A stretch of 64,000 nt of DNA from Chitinophaga eiseniae (lineage in GTDB: Bacteria; Bacteroidota; Bacteroidia; Chitinophagales; Chitinophagaceae), in contig NZ_FUWZ01000001.1 in NCBI RefSeq assembly GCF_900167135.1, forward strand, positions 2,280,336 to 2,344,335. Direction: 5' to 3'. Of this stretch, positions 9,155-18,100 are shown piece by piece. Position numbers and translations under genes: made by a program. The notes beneath the pieces are model-generated. The model was not told where the DNA came from, did no database searches, and saw only the letters and a list, made by a program, of their open reading frames with translations. Position 1 is the stretch's first letter. Each line of letters starts with the position of its first letter.

Positions 9155-9889
9155 ATGAAATTCCCGTTCCTTTTGCGGCTGCCTGCGTTCGCATTGTTGG
9201 CTGTTGCCGCTATTACCAGCTGTAAAAAAGACAATTCATCTCCTGTCGCCAACAAAAATCAGCTTATTGAAGCTACCGGAAAAAGAAAACCTGATACCCT
9301 GCAGATGATTTCCCCCCGTGGTTTCTTTGAAGAGAACACCGGTCTGCTGTTCGGAAACGCGAATACGGATGGCAGTGCTTATCTTTACCGCCAGTTCATT
9401 GCTGGCAACTGGACAGTTTCCGCTGTATGGTATACATACAGAAGCTACTTTGTAACTTCGGTGCCCCTACCGTCCGGAGATCCGTCTCTGATTAAATCTG
9501 CCACGCTGATGCTTTATTCAGACCGCAACCCGGTAGGTAACGGCAATCAACATGATGCCAACTACGGCAGCAACAACGCTTTTTTTGTCAGGAGAATTAC
9601 CACTCCGCTGAGCATGACTACAATGGGGCAGTTCAATTGGTTTAACCAACCGGCAGTCACTACGGCCAATCAGGTACTGGTGCCTCATACCAACCAGACG
9701 TTTCGTGACGAAGCCGTCGATGTTACCGCTATTGTAAGACAGTTGGTATCAGACGCAAACCAGATGGGGCCGCTGGGGCTGATGATCCAGTTACAATCGG
9801 AGGGTGACCATTACAACATCCGTATTTTCTGTGGCTCCACCAATGTGGATGTGGCGAGAAGACCCACTTTGATCATCCAGTACAATTAA
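9155..9889 (+). CDS. DNRLRE-domain lipoprotein
   Basis: 244 residues. Lipoprotein signal AVAAITSCKKD (Cys23). The mature region looks like one DNRLRE domain, a cell-surface beta-sandwich module: SATLMLYSDRN in the middle, then FNWFNQPAVTTANQVLV, DVTAIVRQLVSD and the closing RRPTLIIQYN. Such domains usually sit in secreted proteins, and most are longer and multi-domain, so a stand-alone lipoprotein version is unusual. A strong hairpin follows the gene at 9918-9950, separating it from the CDCL gene. Confidence 0.75.
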   Translation: MKFPFLLRLPAFALLAVAAITSCKKDNSSPVANKNQLIEATGKRKPDTLQMISPRGFFEENTGLLFGNANTDGSAYLYRQFIAGNWTVSAVWYTYRSYFVTSVPLPSGDPSLIKSATLMLYSDRNPVGNGNQHDANYGSNNAFFVRRITTPLSMTTMGQFNWFNQPAVTTANQVLVPHTNQTFRDEAVDVTAIVRQLVSDANQMGPLGLMIQLQSEGDHYNIRIFCGSTNVDVARRPTLIIQYN

Positions 9890-9917
9890 TCCGTTCCGGG
9901 CGAAACATGAACTAACA

Positions 9918-9950
9918 ACACCCATGGCCGGATTGTCCGGCCATGGGTGT
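9918..9950 (+). terminator. Strong hairpin, probable terminator
   Basis: A perfect 15-bp inverted repeat (ACACCCATGGCCGGA, loop TTG, TCCGGCCATGGGTGT) starts 28 bases after the stop of the DNRLRE gene and is followed by TTTAATAA. It probably ends that transcript, so the CDCL gene would need its own promoter. Confidence 0.7.
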
Positions 9951-10196
9951 TTAATAACGGACACGCTTAAACTTTTTTGTTAAACGTTGCTCAACCGGTC
10001 CTTACATGATAATTATGCGTCAGGGCGGCACAGACTTTGACTGTAGTGTTTGCTGTTGAGGCGATGCCTGAAGAAAAATAGCTGCCTGCTGCACCTGTGA
10101 GGTACCTTTCGGTGTCTTTAACGGGGAGAAACAAGGCTTCTTTGTCAGGACGTGTGATGTGCCGCCCTTGAATACAATGGTTTAATCTGAAATTTT
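9951..10196. other. Leader region of the CDCL gene, with a coding-like relic on the minus strand
   Basis: Gene-free stretch between the hairpin and the CDCL start. On the minus strand a start-less open frame of about 60 codons (about 10180 down to the TGA at 9991) reads coding-like (for example YLTGAAGSYFSSGIASTANT), which could be the remains of a gene or chance. No clear TAnnTTTG promoter was found in front of the CDCL gene. Confidence 0.4.
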
Positions 10197-11291
10197 ATGA
10201 TACTGAGGTATGCTGTAGCATTGTTTGTTATAATGACGGTAGTTTCCTGCGGGAAAAAAGAAACGCCTGTCAGGCCCGTGGACCCTGGTCCTCCAACCCC
10301 GGTAACGCCCATCGATCCTGCTGCAACGGGTAAAGCAAAAAAAGTCAGGATGGATTCGTTAGCCAATGCGATCAGAAAATGGGCGGTGAATAATATTGTG
10401 CGGGACAGCGTTTGGCAGGACAGCGCAGGTGTCAGTTTTTTTATTAAGTATGGCGCCGGATGGTTTCGGTTCAACAATGATAACCTGTTTCCCGGAAATA
10501 CCATCAATGCAGTTAAGTTCAAAACAGATGAACTGGAATTTTTACCGGGCCCGGATAATCAGCAGGTGAAAATATTTACAACGGTGCCGGCTATTAAAAA
10601 GGGCGATACCGTTGTTGCCGCATCAAAAGCAGCGGTGGACGGCGTGCTCCGGTACTGGTTCCGGGAAAATAAAGGTCCCATCTCTGCGCTGGGTAGCGGC
10701 AGGGCAGTCACTTTTACGGACTACGCCACCTTGTCCCTGGCTTTCCCCGGTACATTGACGGCCAGGCATTTTGATCCGATACCTGTGCAGCAAATGGTCC
10801 CCGCTGCTTCACATGCAGCACTGGAAAAGAAGACAGGATGCATGGTTTATTCTGTAGGTACTTACCACACTATCTATTTTGATTATAACGACGGATTACA
10901 ACGGTACAAAAATTACTATGCGACGAATGCGGCGGATAAAGGGATCATCTCATCCGTCTCTTACGGCCACGAGGTATATGTATTCCTCGAAGCCGATACC
11001 CCGGAGGATAAACTGAGACCGGCCATGAACCGGACACTTGACGGCACTGAAACCGCTGAGGACATTGAGCTGCTGAGACAGGCAAAAGCACGCGTTTATT
11101 ATCGGCATACGTCGGCGGATAAAGTATCAAAAGACAATCTTAACGGGTACGACAGGCTGAAGGAATATGTGAACATTCTGACGAAAACCCCTTTTCAATA
11201 TACGGGTGTTCCGGTTTATTATAGCGTCATGAATACGGCGGGAGCAGATACAGAGGTAAACCGGATACTGAAAGTAGACTTTAAATTGTAA
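10197..11291 (+). CDS. Cholesterol-dependent-cytolysin-like (CDCL) lipoprotein lacking domain 4
   Basis: 364 residues. Lipoprotein signal LFVIMTVVSC (Cys18), a Pro-rich linker (22-42), then a domain matching the pore-forming core of thiol-activated cytolysins. The clearest sign is ISSVSYGHEVYVFLE (251-265), which parallels ISSVAYGRQVYLKLE of pneumolysin, followed by the equivalent helix (EDKLRPAMNRTLDG). Upstream, GTYHTIYFDYND matches the strand before the first transmembrane-hairpin region; downstream, GVPVYYSVMNTAG matches the strand pair that leads into domain 4. The protein ends there, so the membrane-recognising domain 4 with its undecapeptide is absent. CDC-like proteins of Bacteroidota are known, and some act in pairs that kill related bacteria; whether this one forms pores is inference. 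Terminators lie on both sides. Confidence 0.78.
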   Translation: MILRYAVALFVIMTVVSCGKKETPVRPVDPGPPTPVTPIDPAATGKAKKVRMDSLANAIRKWAVNNIVRDSVWQDSAGVSFFIKYGAGWFRFNNDNLFPGNTINAVKFKTDELEFLPGPDNQQVKIFTTVPAIKKGDTVVAASKAAVDGVLRYWFRENKGPISALGSGRAVTFTDYATLSLAFPGTLTARHFDPIPVQQMVPAASHAALEKKTGCMVYSVGTYHTIYFDYNDGLQRYKNYYATNAADKGIISSVSYGHEVYVFLEADTPEDKLRPAMNRTLDGTETAEDIELLRQAKARVYYRHTSADKVSKDNLNGYDRLKEYVNILTKTPFQYTGVPVYYSVMNTAGADTEVNRILKVDFKL

Positions 11292-11331
11292 AAAAGACAG
11301 CGGCCGGAAATATCCTGGCCGCTGTCTTTTT
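11291..11331 (+). terminator. Terminator after the CDCL gene
   Basis: A 15-bp inverted repeat (AAAAAGACAGCGGCC and GGCCGCTGTCTTTTT) with an 11-base loop starts at the last base of the CDCL stop codon and ends in a T run. It can work in both directions, which fits the convergent DoxX gene. Confidence 0.85.
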
Positions 11332-11361
11332 ATGTCGCGGCATTGTTGCTCATGCCGGATA

Positions 11362-11817
11362 TCATTGCAATAATTTATCGATCGCATATTTTCCCCCGCC
11401 TTGTATCATGATAACAATGCAGATGCCCAGTACCAGCAGATGGTATTCGAAACCTTCTGCACCGGAGGGGACCTTGCCAAACCAGTTCATGAAAAATCCA
11501 TTGGGAGCGTGTACGACGAGGATCATGCCGATGAACAGACAAAATATGCCTGCGGCCGCAAATCGTGTACCCGTTCCGGTAAGTAACAGGAACGCCCCCA
11601 CGCACTCCACCGTGATGGCGGCAACGGCCAGCCATACGGGAAGACCTGCTTTGGTGGTCATGTATTGCATTTCACCCCGGAGGCCCGGCCCGTTGAACCA
11701 CCCGAAAAGTTTTTGCGCCACATGCGGGAAAAGTACAAGGCCCAATGTGAGTCTTAATATCAGTCCTGCCCAGCTGTCATCGCTGGACAATGCCCATTGC
11801 ATAAATTCTTTGTACAT
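11362..11817 (-). CDS. DoxX-family membrane protein
   Basis: 151 residues, four predicted helices. Typical DoxX features are GLILRLTLGLVLFPHVAQKLFGWF at the start (split here as GLILRLTLGLVLF and PHVAQKLFGWF), a middle helix with ITVECVGAFLLLTGTGTRFAA and HAPNGFFMNWFG in the loop. DoxX proteins are small membrane proteins linked in different bacteria to redox stress and quinone or thiosulfate chemistry; no precise reaction can be given. The gene lies 86 bases downstream of a Crp/Fnr regulator on the same strand, which probably controls it. Confidence 0.88.
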   Translation of the reverse strand: MYKEFMQWALSSDDSWAGLILRLTLGLVLFPHVAQKLFGWFNGPGLRGEMQYMTTKAGLPVWLAVAAITVECVGAFLLLTGTGTRFAAAGIFCLFIGMILVVHAPNGFFMNWFGKVPSGAEGFEYHLLVLGICIVIMIQGGGKYAIDKLLQ

Positions 11818-11903
11818 TTTTATTGCGTTTTATGATGTACAAAGTTGAACAGGATTGTTCAGTTGGCGGTGTGACATTTGGTAAAATAAACCTGTGATAT
11901 TTC

Positions 11904-12494
11904 TCACTGGTCGCCACGGGAAGATTTGATCTGCTGCGCTTTCAGGCGGCTGAGTGTTTCCCGCGTAATACCGAGAAAAGAAGCAATGTGCTGTTGCGAT
12001 ACCCGTTGTTCAAACCAGCTATAATGTTTTACAAGGGAGGCATATCTTTCCTCTGCGGGTTTCTGCAGGTAAAGGGTGCGGCGCTGCAGCCAGGCATAGG
12101 CCTGCAGCAGTATATTCCGGAAATAGATATCCATGGCAGGAACAGCTATGAACAGCTGGTTCAGCGCTTCCTTTTCAATCACCAGTACGGTGCTGTCTTC
12201 CAGCGCATCGATATTATAGACCGAAGGGGTGCCTGAGAGCATGCTGAACCAGTCTGACATCCACCAGTTTTCAAAGGCAAACTGCACAATATTCTCTTTT
12301 TCATTTTCTCCCACCTCGTACTGGCGCAGGCATCCGTCGAGCACAAAATAATCATGCTGACAGACTGCTCCTTCCTGCAACAGGTATTGTCGCCGCCGTA
12401 CTTTTTTGGTGGCCATGGCTGTACAGACAAGTTCCTTTTCCTGGTCCGACAGGCTTACATGCTGATCGATATGGGCGAGTAGGGTGGTATGCAT
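11904..12494 (-). CDS. Crp/Fnr-family transcriptional regulator
   Basis: 196 residues: N-terminal cyclic-nucleotide-binding-like barrel (about 10-120, with RRQYLLQEGAVCQHDYFVLDGCLRQY) and C-terminal helix-turn-helix (QQHIASFLGITRETLSRLKAQ). The cAMP-binding Arg-Ser pair of Crp is not evident, and there is no Fnr-type cysteine cluster, as is common in Bacteroidota members. It lies between DoxX and a second Crp/Fnr gene, 43 bases downstream of the latter; the pair shares the overall fold but is not closely similar. Confidence 0.92.
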   Translation of the reverse strand: MHTTLLAHIDQHVSLSDQEKELVCTAMATKKVRRRQYLLQEGAVCQHDYFVLDGCLRQYEVGENEKENIVQFAFENWWMSDWFSMLSGTPSVYNIDALEDSTVLVIEKEALNQLFIAVPAMDIYFRNILLQAYAWLQRRTLYLQKPAEERYASLVKHYSWFEQRVSQQHIASFLGITRETLSRLKAQQIKSSRGDQ

Positions 12495-12537
12495 CTCCGT
12501 GGCTTTATGGTTGAATAGCAGTTGAAAAATAGAACCT

Positions 12538-13107
12538 CTACCTGATTTCGCGCCGGATACGGCTAAGCGACTGCGGGGTGATCCTCAGATAGGAAGCGAT
12601 GAACTGTAGCGGTACCCGCAGCGACAGTTCCGGATAACGTTTTACAAACTCGAGGTATTTGGTTTTCGCATCGCCAAAGTTCAAAAAATCGTTGTCCTTC
12701 AGTTTGGCCATCAGCGCCGCTTCCGAAAGTGTTTTGATGAAGATGTACAGGTTGGGGATCTCCTGGCTTAGTTTTTCGATACTGCTTTTGTGGACGATAT
12801 AAATTTCCGAATCCACCACGGCCTGAATCGCTTCTGTCGATGGCCGGGCGGAGTAATAACTCTCCAGGTCTACAATAAACTGGTTTTCCCTGACGAAATA
12901 TTTCGTGACATCGTCGCCCTCCGGTGTTACGCCGTACAACCGAAGGATACCATTTTCCACAAAAGCGATTTCCCGGGCCACCTCACCGTCTTTCTGAAAA
13001 TGTTCACCTGTTTTCAGCTGCTTCGCTTTAAAATGAGCGGAGAAGTGCCGGATGTCCTGTGGCGTAAGAATCCCTCCAAATCCCAGTGTTGCTGTTAGTT
13101 TCTTCAT
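12538..13107 (-). CDS. Crp/Fnr-family transcriptional regulator
   Basis: 189 residues. Effector-binding barrel at about 15-120 (LKTGEHFQKDGEVAREIAFV, ENGILRLYGVTPEGDD) and a C-terminal HTH with PLQFIASYLRITPQSLSRIRREIR, which ends the protein abruptly as in many Bacteroidota homologues. Its ATG is directly adjacent to the stop codon of the SDR gene upstream (13108), so the two are co-transcribed and probably translationally coupled. It may be an autoregulator of the SDR operon. Confidence 0.92.
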   Translation of the reverse strand: MKKLTATLGFGGILTPQDIRHFSAHFKAKQLKTGEHFQKDGEVAREIAFVENGILRLYGVTPEGDDVTKYFVRENQFIVDLESYYSARPSTEAIQAVVDSEIYIVHKSSIEKLSQEIPNLYIFIKTLSEAALMAKLKDNDFLNFGDAKTKYLEFVKRYPELSLRVPLQFIASYLRITPQSLSRIRREIR

Positions 13108-14136
13108 TTAATGCACAATTCCTGTCTCAAAAATACTTTTTGCGCACGACAATACCGCTTCCTGTGTTGAAATCTGCTTCCATTGCAGTTCCCGTTTTGC
13201 TTTGCCGGCATCTAGTCTTCTCCTTTTGCCGAGATCGGGGAGAATGGGGCCGAGGGTGGTGTCAAACAACGCGGCGAGCCTGACTAAAAAATCAGGAAGC
13301 TCCCTGGAAGGCAGTTTCCTGCCCGGATAGGCTTTTTTCAGTATTAATGCCACCTCTTTCATGGTCACATGCCCGGCTGTCACCAGGTAACGGTTGTTGG
13401 CCGCTGCCGGTGTCTCCATCGCCCGGATCAGCGCATCGGCTACGGAGCGCACGTCCACAATATCGAACCCGATCTTGGGCACCGCCGGCATACTGCCGTC
13501 CAGCATTTTGATGACGATGTTGGCAGAGGTGCCAAAATCCTTCTCCAAAACCGGACCGAGAATGGCGCCGGGTAGCACGGTAACCAGTTCCATGCCGGTG
13601 CCATCGCTTTGAATGAAGTCCCATGCGGCTTTTTCTGCGATGGTCTTACTTTTGAAATAAGGCGTAATGTCTTTGGCATGATGAACGTTGCTCCAGTCAG
13701 CTTCGGTCATTACCTTGTCCAGTTGTTGCGGTGTTTTGCCATATAGCACCGCCGACGAAGAAGAAGTGAGCACAAAGCGTTTCACTTTGTTGGCCGATGC
13801 CGCTCTCATCACATTTAAAACACCTTCCCTGGCGGGAATAATCAGGTCTTCTTCCCGTTTGGGTAATTCCCGTGGAAAAGGGGAGGCCACATGTTGTACA
13901 AAATCGATCTGCCGGGTCAGCTCGTACCAGATATCTTTTTCTTCCAGGGTGGCTTGTGCAAAGGTCAACCGGTGCGTGTGTGGCGTATGTTGCGCTATCA
14001 TCTCCCTGATGGCCCCGGCCCGGCCCATATCCCGCAGGGTGCCCGTCACCTCGTAGCCTTTCTCCAGTAATTGAATGATGGTATGTGATCCCAGAAAGCC
14101 GGTGGCGCCGGTCAGTAAAACGCGTTTGTTGTTCAT
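13108..14136 (-). CDS. Extended SDR / NAD-dependent epimerase-reductase (dihydroflavonol reductase-like)
   Basis: 342 residues. N-terminal Rossmann motif GATGFLGSH (about 9-17), SSSSAVLYG, and the catalytic Tyr-x-x-x-Lys as YFKSK. The RDMGRAGAI segment after the second strand suggests NADP(H) preference. The closest look is to the dihydroflavonol-4-reductase/cinnamoyl-CoA reductase branch, which reduces aldehydes or ketones; the substrate is not known. The start at 14136 places the nucleotide-binding motif at the usual distance; an upstream in-frame ATG (14214) would add an unlikely tail. A perfect palindrome lies 47 bases upstream of the start. Confidence 0.88.
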   Translation of the reverse strand: MNNKRVLLTGATGFLGSHTIIQLLEKGYEVTGTLRDMGRAGAIREMIAQHTPHTHRLTFAQATLEEKDIWYELTRQIDFVQHVASPFPRELPKREEDLIIPAREGVLNVMRAASANKVKRFVLTSSSSAVLYGKTPQQLDKVMTEADWSNVHHAKDITPYFKSKTIAEKAAWDFIQSDGTGMELVTVLPGAILGPVLEKDFGTSANIVIKMLDGSMPAVPKIGFDIVDVRSVADALIRAMETPAAANNRYLVTAGHVTMKEVALILKKAYPGRKLPSRELPDFLVRLAALFDTTLGPILPDLGKRRRLDAGKAKRELQWKQISTQEAVLSCAKSIFETGIVH

Positions 14137-14182
14137 GATGTTTGTTTTAACACAAAATTGCCCCTGTTCTGCTGGTTGACAA

Positions 14183-14196
14183 TTACCATTTGGTAA
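14183..14196. promoter_or_regulatory. Palindrome upstream of the SDR-Crp operon
   Basis: TTACCATTTGGTAA is a perfect dyad (6-bp arms, 2-bp centre) 47 bases before the SDR start. The half-site ATTTGGTAA recurs in front of the DoxX gene (about 11876-11884). It is a candidate operator for one of the two Crp/Fnr regulators. Confidence 0.4.
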
Positions 14197-14314
14197 GAAA
14201 TTCCGGACAGCCATTTTACACGGTTCTATGGTGGCTTTACCATAAGTAACGCCCTAAATGGTGCGTCCCGCAAGCTTTTCAGTACAAAAATTTTTCCCCG
14301 TCGTAAAAAATCGA

Positions 14315-14328
14315 TATGTTCGTACATA
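14315..14328. promoter_or_regulatory. Operator-like palindrome in front of gntR
   Basis: TATGTTCGTACATA lies immediately before the start codon of the GntR/UTRA gene. It matches the palindrome at 22509-22522 in 12 of 14 positions, in front of the mannoside operon, which suggests autoregulation by the GntR protein. Confidence 0.65.
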
Positions 14329-14329
14329 T

Positions 14330-15073
14330 ATGACGAAAATACCTTTATTGGACCACGATAGTAAAATCCCCCTGCATCAACAGGCGGAGGAGCTATTACG
14401 GAAGCTGATCCGGGAGGATTTTTTCCGGGAGGGAGACATTTTTCCAAAAGAAACAGACCTGGCCAAACGCTGGAGCATTTCCCGCAATACCTTGCGGATG
14501 GCCATCGCCAATCTGGTGAAAGACGGCCTGCTGGAGCGAAAGAAGCGCTATGGCACGGTGGTGAAAAAGAAAAAGATCACCACTAACCTTGACAACTGGT
14601 ATAGCTTCACCCATGAAATGGAGGACAAGGGCATCCCGTTCAAAACCCTGAAGAATAAGGTGTCGGTGGCGAAAGCAGGAGAGGAAGTGGCGAAGGTGCT
14701 GCAGACAGAGCCGGAGCAACTTGTAGTGTGCCTGGAGCGTATCCGGAGCACAGAGAAAAGCCCGATGGTGTATTTCGAATCCTTTTTCCATCCCAGGATA
14801 GGACTTACCGGCAAAGAGAATTTCGACCGTCCGTTGTATGAGATGCTGGATGCGGATTTTCACGTGGTGCCGGTATATTCCCAGGAAGAAATCAAAGCCA
14901 TCGGCGCCGATGAAAAGATTGCCGGCCTGCTGAAAGTAAAAAAAGGATCGCCGGTGCTGGAACGGCGCCGAATAGTGCTGGACGCCAGCCGGAAGCCGCT
15001 GGAGTTTAACATCTGCTGGTACAGGAGCGATTGTTTCACCTACAGTATCGAACTAAAAAGACCTCACTTATAG
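14330..15073 (+). CDS. GntR-family regulator with UTRA effector domain
   Basis: 247 residues. Winged-helix GntR domain at about 8-77 (PLHQQAEELLRKLIREDFF, GDIFPKETDLAKRWSISRNTLRMAIANL) and a UTRA ligand-binding domain (about 90-240, with VVCLERIRSTEKSPMVYFES and VLERRRIVLDASRKPLEFN). UTRA regulators bind sugars or sugar phosphates. The start at 14330 matches the family's N-terminus; an ATG at 14258 would place the operator inside the gene. It converges with the alpha-mannosidase gene and its site recurs before the mannoside operon, so a mannose-derived effector is likely. Confidence 0.92.
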   Translation: MTKIPLLDHDSKIPLHQQAEELLRKLIREDFFREGDIFPKETDLAKRWSISRNTLRMAIANLVKDGLLERKKRYGTVVKKKKITTNLDNWYSFTHEMEDKGIPFKTLKNKVSVAKAGEEVAKVLQTEPEQLVVCLERIRSTEKSPMVYFESFFHPRIGLTGKENFDRPLYEMLDADFHVVPVYSQEEIKAIGADEKIAGLLKVKKGSPVLERRRIVLDASRKPLEFNICWYRSDCFTYSIELKRPHL

Positions 15074-15078
15074 ATAAA

Positions 15079-15111
15079 AAAATGCCGGATGATTTTTTCA
15101 TCCGGCATTTT
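15079..15111. terminator. Bidirectional terminator between gntR and the mannosidase gene
   Basis: Inverted repeat AAAATGCCGGATGA / TCATCCGGCATTTT with a 5-base loop and A/T tracts on both sides, lying between convergent genes. It should stop transcription from either direction. Confidence 0.88.
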
Positions 15112-15128
15112 CTTTTGTAGCCCGTTGC

Positions 15129-18100
15129 TTATGGAATGAGCAGATACTCCTCTACGCCCATAGCGGGCAGGGTGAAGCTCGCTTTTGTATCTTTCGTTTC
15201 TCCGTTTCTTACCACAGTAATGCGTGCAGGCGTCAGCGTGCCCCATACAAACCCGGTGCTTTGGCTTGTCTTGCCTGGATTGAAGAGCCGTACCAGGTAC
15301 TGGCCATTTTCCTGGGGTACTACGGCGGTAGCTACCACGGCGGCGTTGGTCAGCCGGAAGAGGCCTGCCGGCAGCGCAACGCCCTTCTTCATCGGGAAGC
15401 TCAGAAGCGGCTGTGTAAAGTCTGCCGCCGCTGTTTCCAGTGCGGCGCCATCTGCGGCGCCGTGAGGCTGTAAGGCATAGCGATAGCTGCTGCTGCCATC
15501 CTGGTCTGCTTTGTAGTTGGTATGCCAGTAATTATTCATCACATAGGAGAACCAACGGCTGGTAGGCTGTCCTTTCGTTCTCCAGGCTTTATGGCTTTGG
15601 GCGATTTGCAGGCGCTCATCGATCATGCTGTCCGGTTCTACCATCGGTGTTTCCAGCAGCATCCACTGTACGCCGTTGGCCGGGTTGGAGATGTCCATCC
15701 ACCTGCGGCCGAAAAGGAAATCCATGTTGGACCCCGGCAACTGATCTTTCAGATATTGCAGCGTGCCGTAACCCGCGTCCAGCGTCACTTGCCCGGAGGG
15801 TACTTCAAACGGGAACCCGAAATGCAACGCTTCTTTTTGTCTGACAGGCTTTTTGTCAACCGTGTTTTCAATCAGCACCATGTTGCTGTTGGCATAAAGC
15901 GTAAGCCTTTTCTCCAGGGCATTGGCGCCAGGCGCCTGTGCGCGGAGGACGATGGTGGTTACTACCGGACCGCTCTCCAGCACCTGCGCCTGCACGGGCT
16001 GGTTGGTCTGTGCATCGGCGGGATTCTGTCCGGGCACGTACCAGTAGCTGTTGAGGCCCTGTCCGCGGAACGTGCCGGCATAGTTGTGACCGTCTTTTGC
16101 GGAGAGCTGGGTGATACTGCCGTTGTTGTCCCAGGTAATGGCAATGTTGCCGTTGGAGAGGGCGTTGCCGCTCTGTTTAAAAGTGTTTGTTGCCTTCACC
16201 GCTTCGTCGGTAACGGTATACACCGCGGTACCAAAGGCCGGCACATCGTTCGCGAGGAATACGAAGCTGCCGTCGGAGAGGCGCTGCAACGGGTATTTCC
16301 GGCCGCGGGTGTCCTTCACGGATTTACCGGCTATCTTGATTTTCACCGGTCCGCTGCGGGGCCAGGAGAGCGTGTTTACGACCGCGATGCTGCGGGATTT
16401 TTCGTCTGTCAATGGCTGGAACAGCTGTCCGCTGAGGGTATGAATAATACTGTCGGCATCCAGCATGAACTGCTTTTTAATACGCCACTGCTCTGTCACA
16501 AACGATACGTCCGGTTGTGAGATGCTGTTATGCGCTCCCCAGGTATGCTCATGGAACATGAGAATATTGGTCCATGCGTTGTAAAACTGCTGCGCGTTAA
16601 ACCGCCCTGGCGCCAGCATGGCGTAGGCATTGGTGAGTTGAGACAACCGGAGACTGTTGACACGGTTTTGTCCTTCTTCTTTGGCGGTAGAACCGGCGCC
16701 GTCTTCCCAGTAAGGGGTAATGTCCCCTTTCACAATAGGCAGGTCTTTCCCGTACTTCTGTTCAAAAGTTTCGAACAGTTTGTCGGTGGTGTTGAGTACA
16801 ATTTTGGGAGATGCATACTTTTCATTCCACTGTTTAACGAAGCGGGAAATGGTAGTGTCTATCGGCCCGTTATCGGCTACCACATTGTATCTCCACTGAA
16901 CGATATCATAAGGGTAATGTTTTTCGTCCAGTTCGGCAAGGTATCCTGCGATTTTCTGCGGCCCTCTTTCGAAGACAGCCCCGGGGGCAGTGCCATGCCA
17001 GGAGGAATATCCTTTGGCGCCTGTCCAGAACAGTATTTTCTCCTGACCGGAAGGGGATTCCCACCATACCGGTTTATCGCCCCAGCTGCGTACAAAATGA
17101 CCCACCCGATCACCGAGGTAGGGATGACTTTCGCCCAGGTAGTTAGGCCCGCTGGAGAAATATTTAACGCCGCCTTTCGCCAGTGCTGTCACAGTGCTCC
17201 AGGTATAACCCGGCACATCGGAGATCATGGCGCTGGGGATGCGGAAGCCGTAAGTCTTACGCAGCTGCGCGGCGAAGTCGGTATAATGGAATGTTTCTTC
17301 CGGCAGCGTAAGGCCTGTGAGGATATTGGCGTACAGGGCAGACAGGCAGATGCTGCCGTCTTTCACCGCCTGGACAAACGCTGCTTTTTTCTCCGGTGTG
17401 GCCTGTTGCAGGAAGTGTTCTACCGCCCACAGGGATTCGATGTTCCATTTGAATTTCGCTTCTTCCGGATAGTCGCGGGTGGCGGCGATCATGTCCAGGG
17501 CATCGTTGATATTGCGGAGGTGTATTTTTAATACTTCCGGTTGCAGGTGCGAGTAACCGATGTCGGTATGGGAGTGATGTATGAAATGCAGCTCCCGGTA
17601 AGTGACAGGTTTCAGGAGGACGACCCGTTCGCTCAGTACCTTGCCGGCATCGCTAACGGTTACACGAATACTGTCGGGCTTTTTCACGGCATTAACCGGG
17701 ATGTCGAGGGTGTTGACGCCGTCTTCTACCGGGAAGGAATATACTTTTTTACCGTCTACCGTTACCTTGAAAGTACGGGGCGTGCCGAAGTGCAGTGCTG
17801 TCAGTGTTACGGGCTGCTGGCCGTTTTTCAGGATAAAAGGTTGGGGGTGGATGTCCACTTTTTCCTGGAAGGAAAATTTGAAGGTCATGAACCAGTCGTT
17901 GCTGTGTTGTGCGTGACCAATGATTTTCAGGCGGACCGGCTTGCCTGGCGTTACCCGGCTGAGGGGCAGCCGCAGGAACATCAGCCCGTGGGAGTCGTTG
18001 GCGCCGTCTTTCCGGAGTTGCTGGAACACAAGGCGGCTGCTGTCGGGCGCGGCGAACGTCCAGTCAGGCGTTTGATTACCGCGTTTAGTGGTGAACGTCA

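Noticed and set aside
15522-17531. Long open frames opposite the alpha-mannosidase gene (up to 333 codons)
   Set aside because: They lie antisense to a gene with clear GH38 motifs and show no family resemblance; the codon bias of the real gene keeps the opposite frames open.
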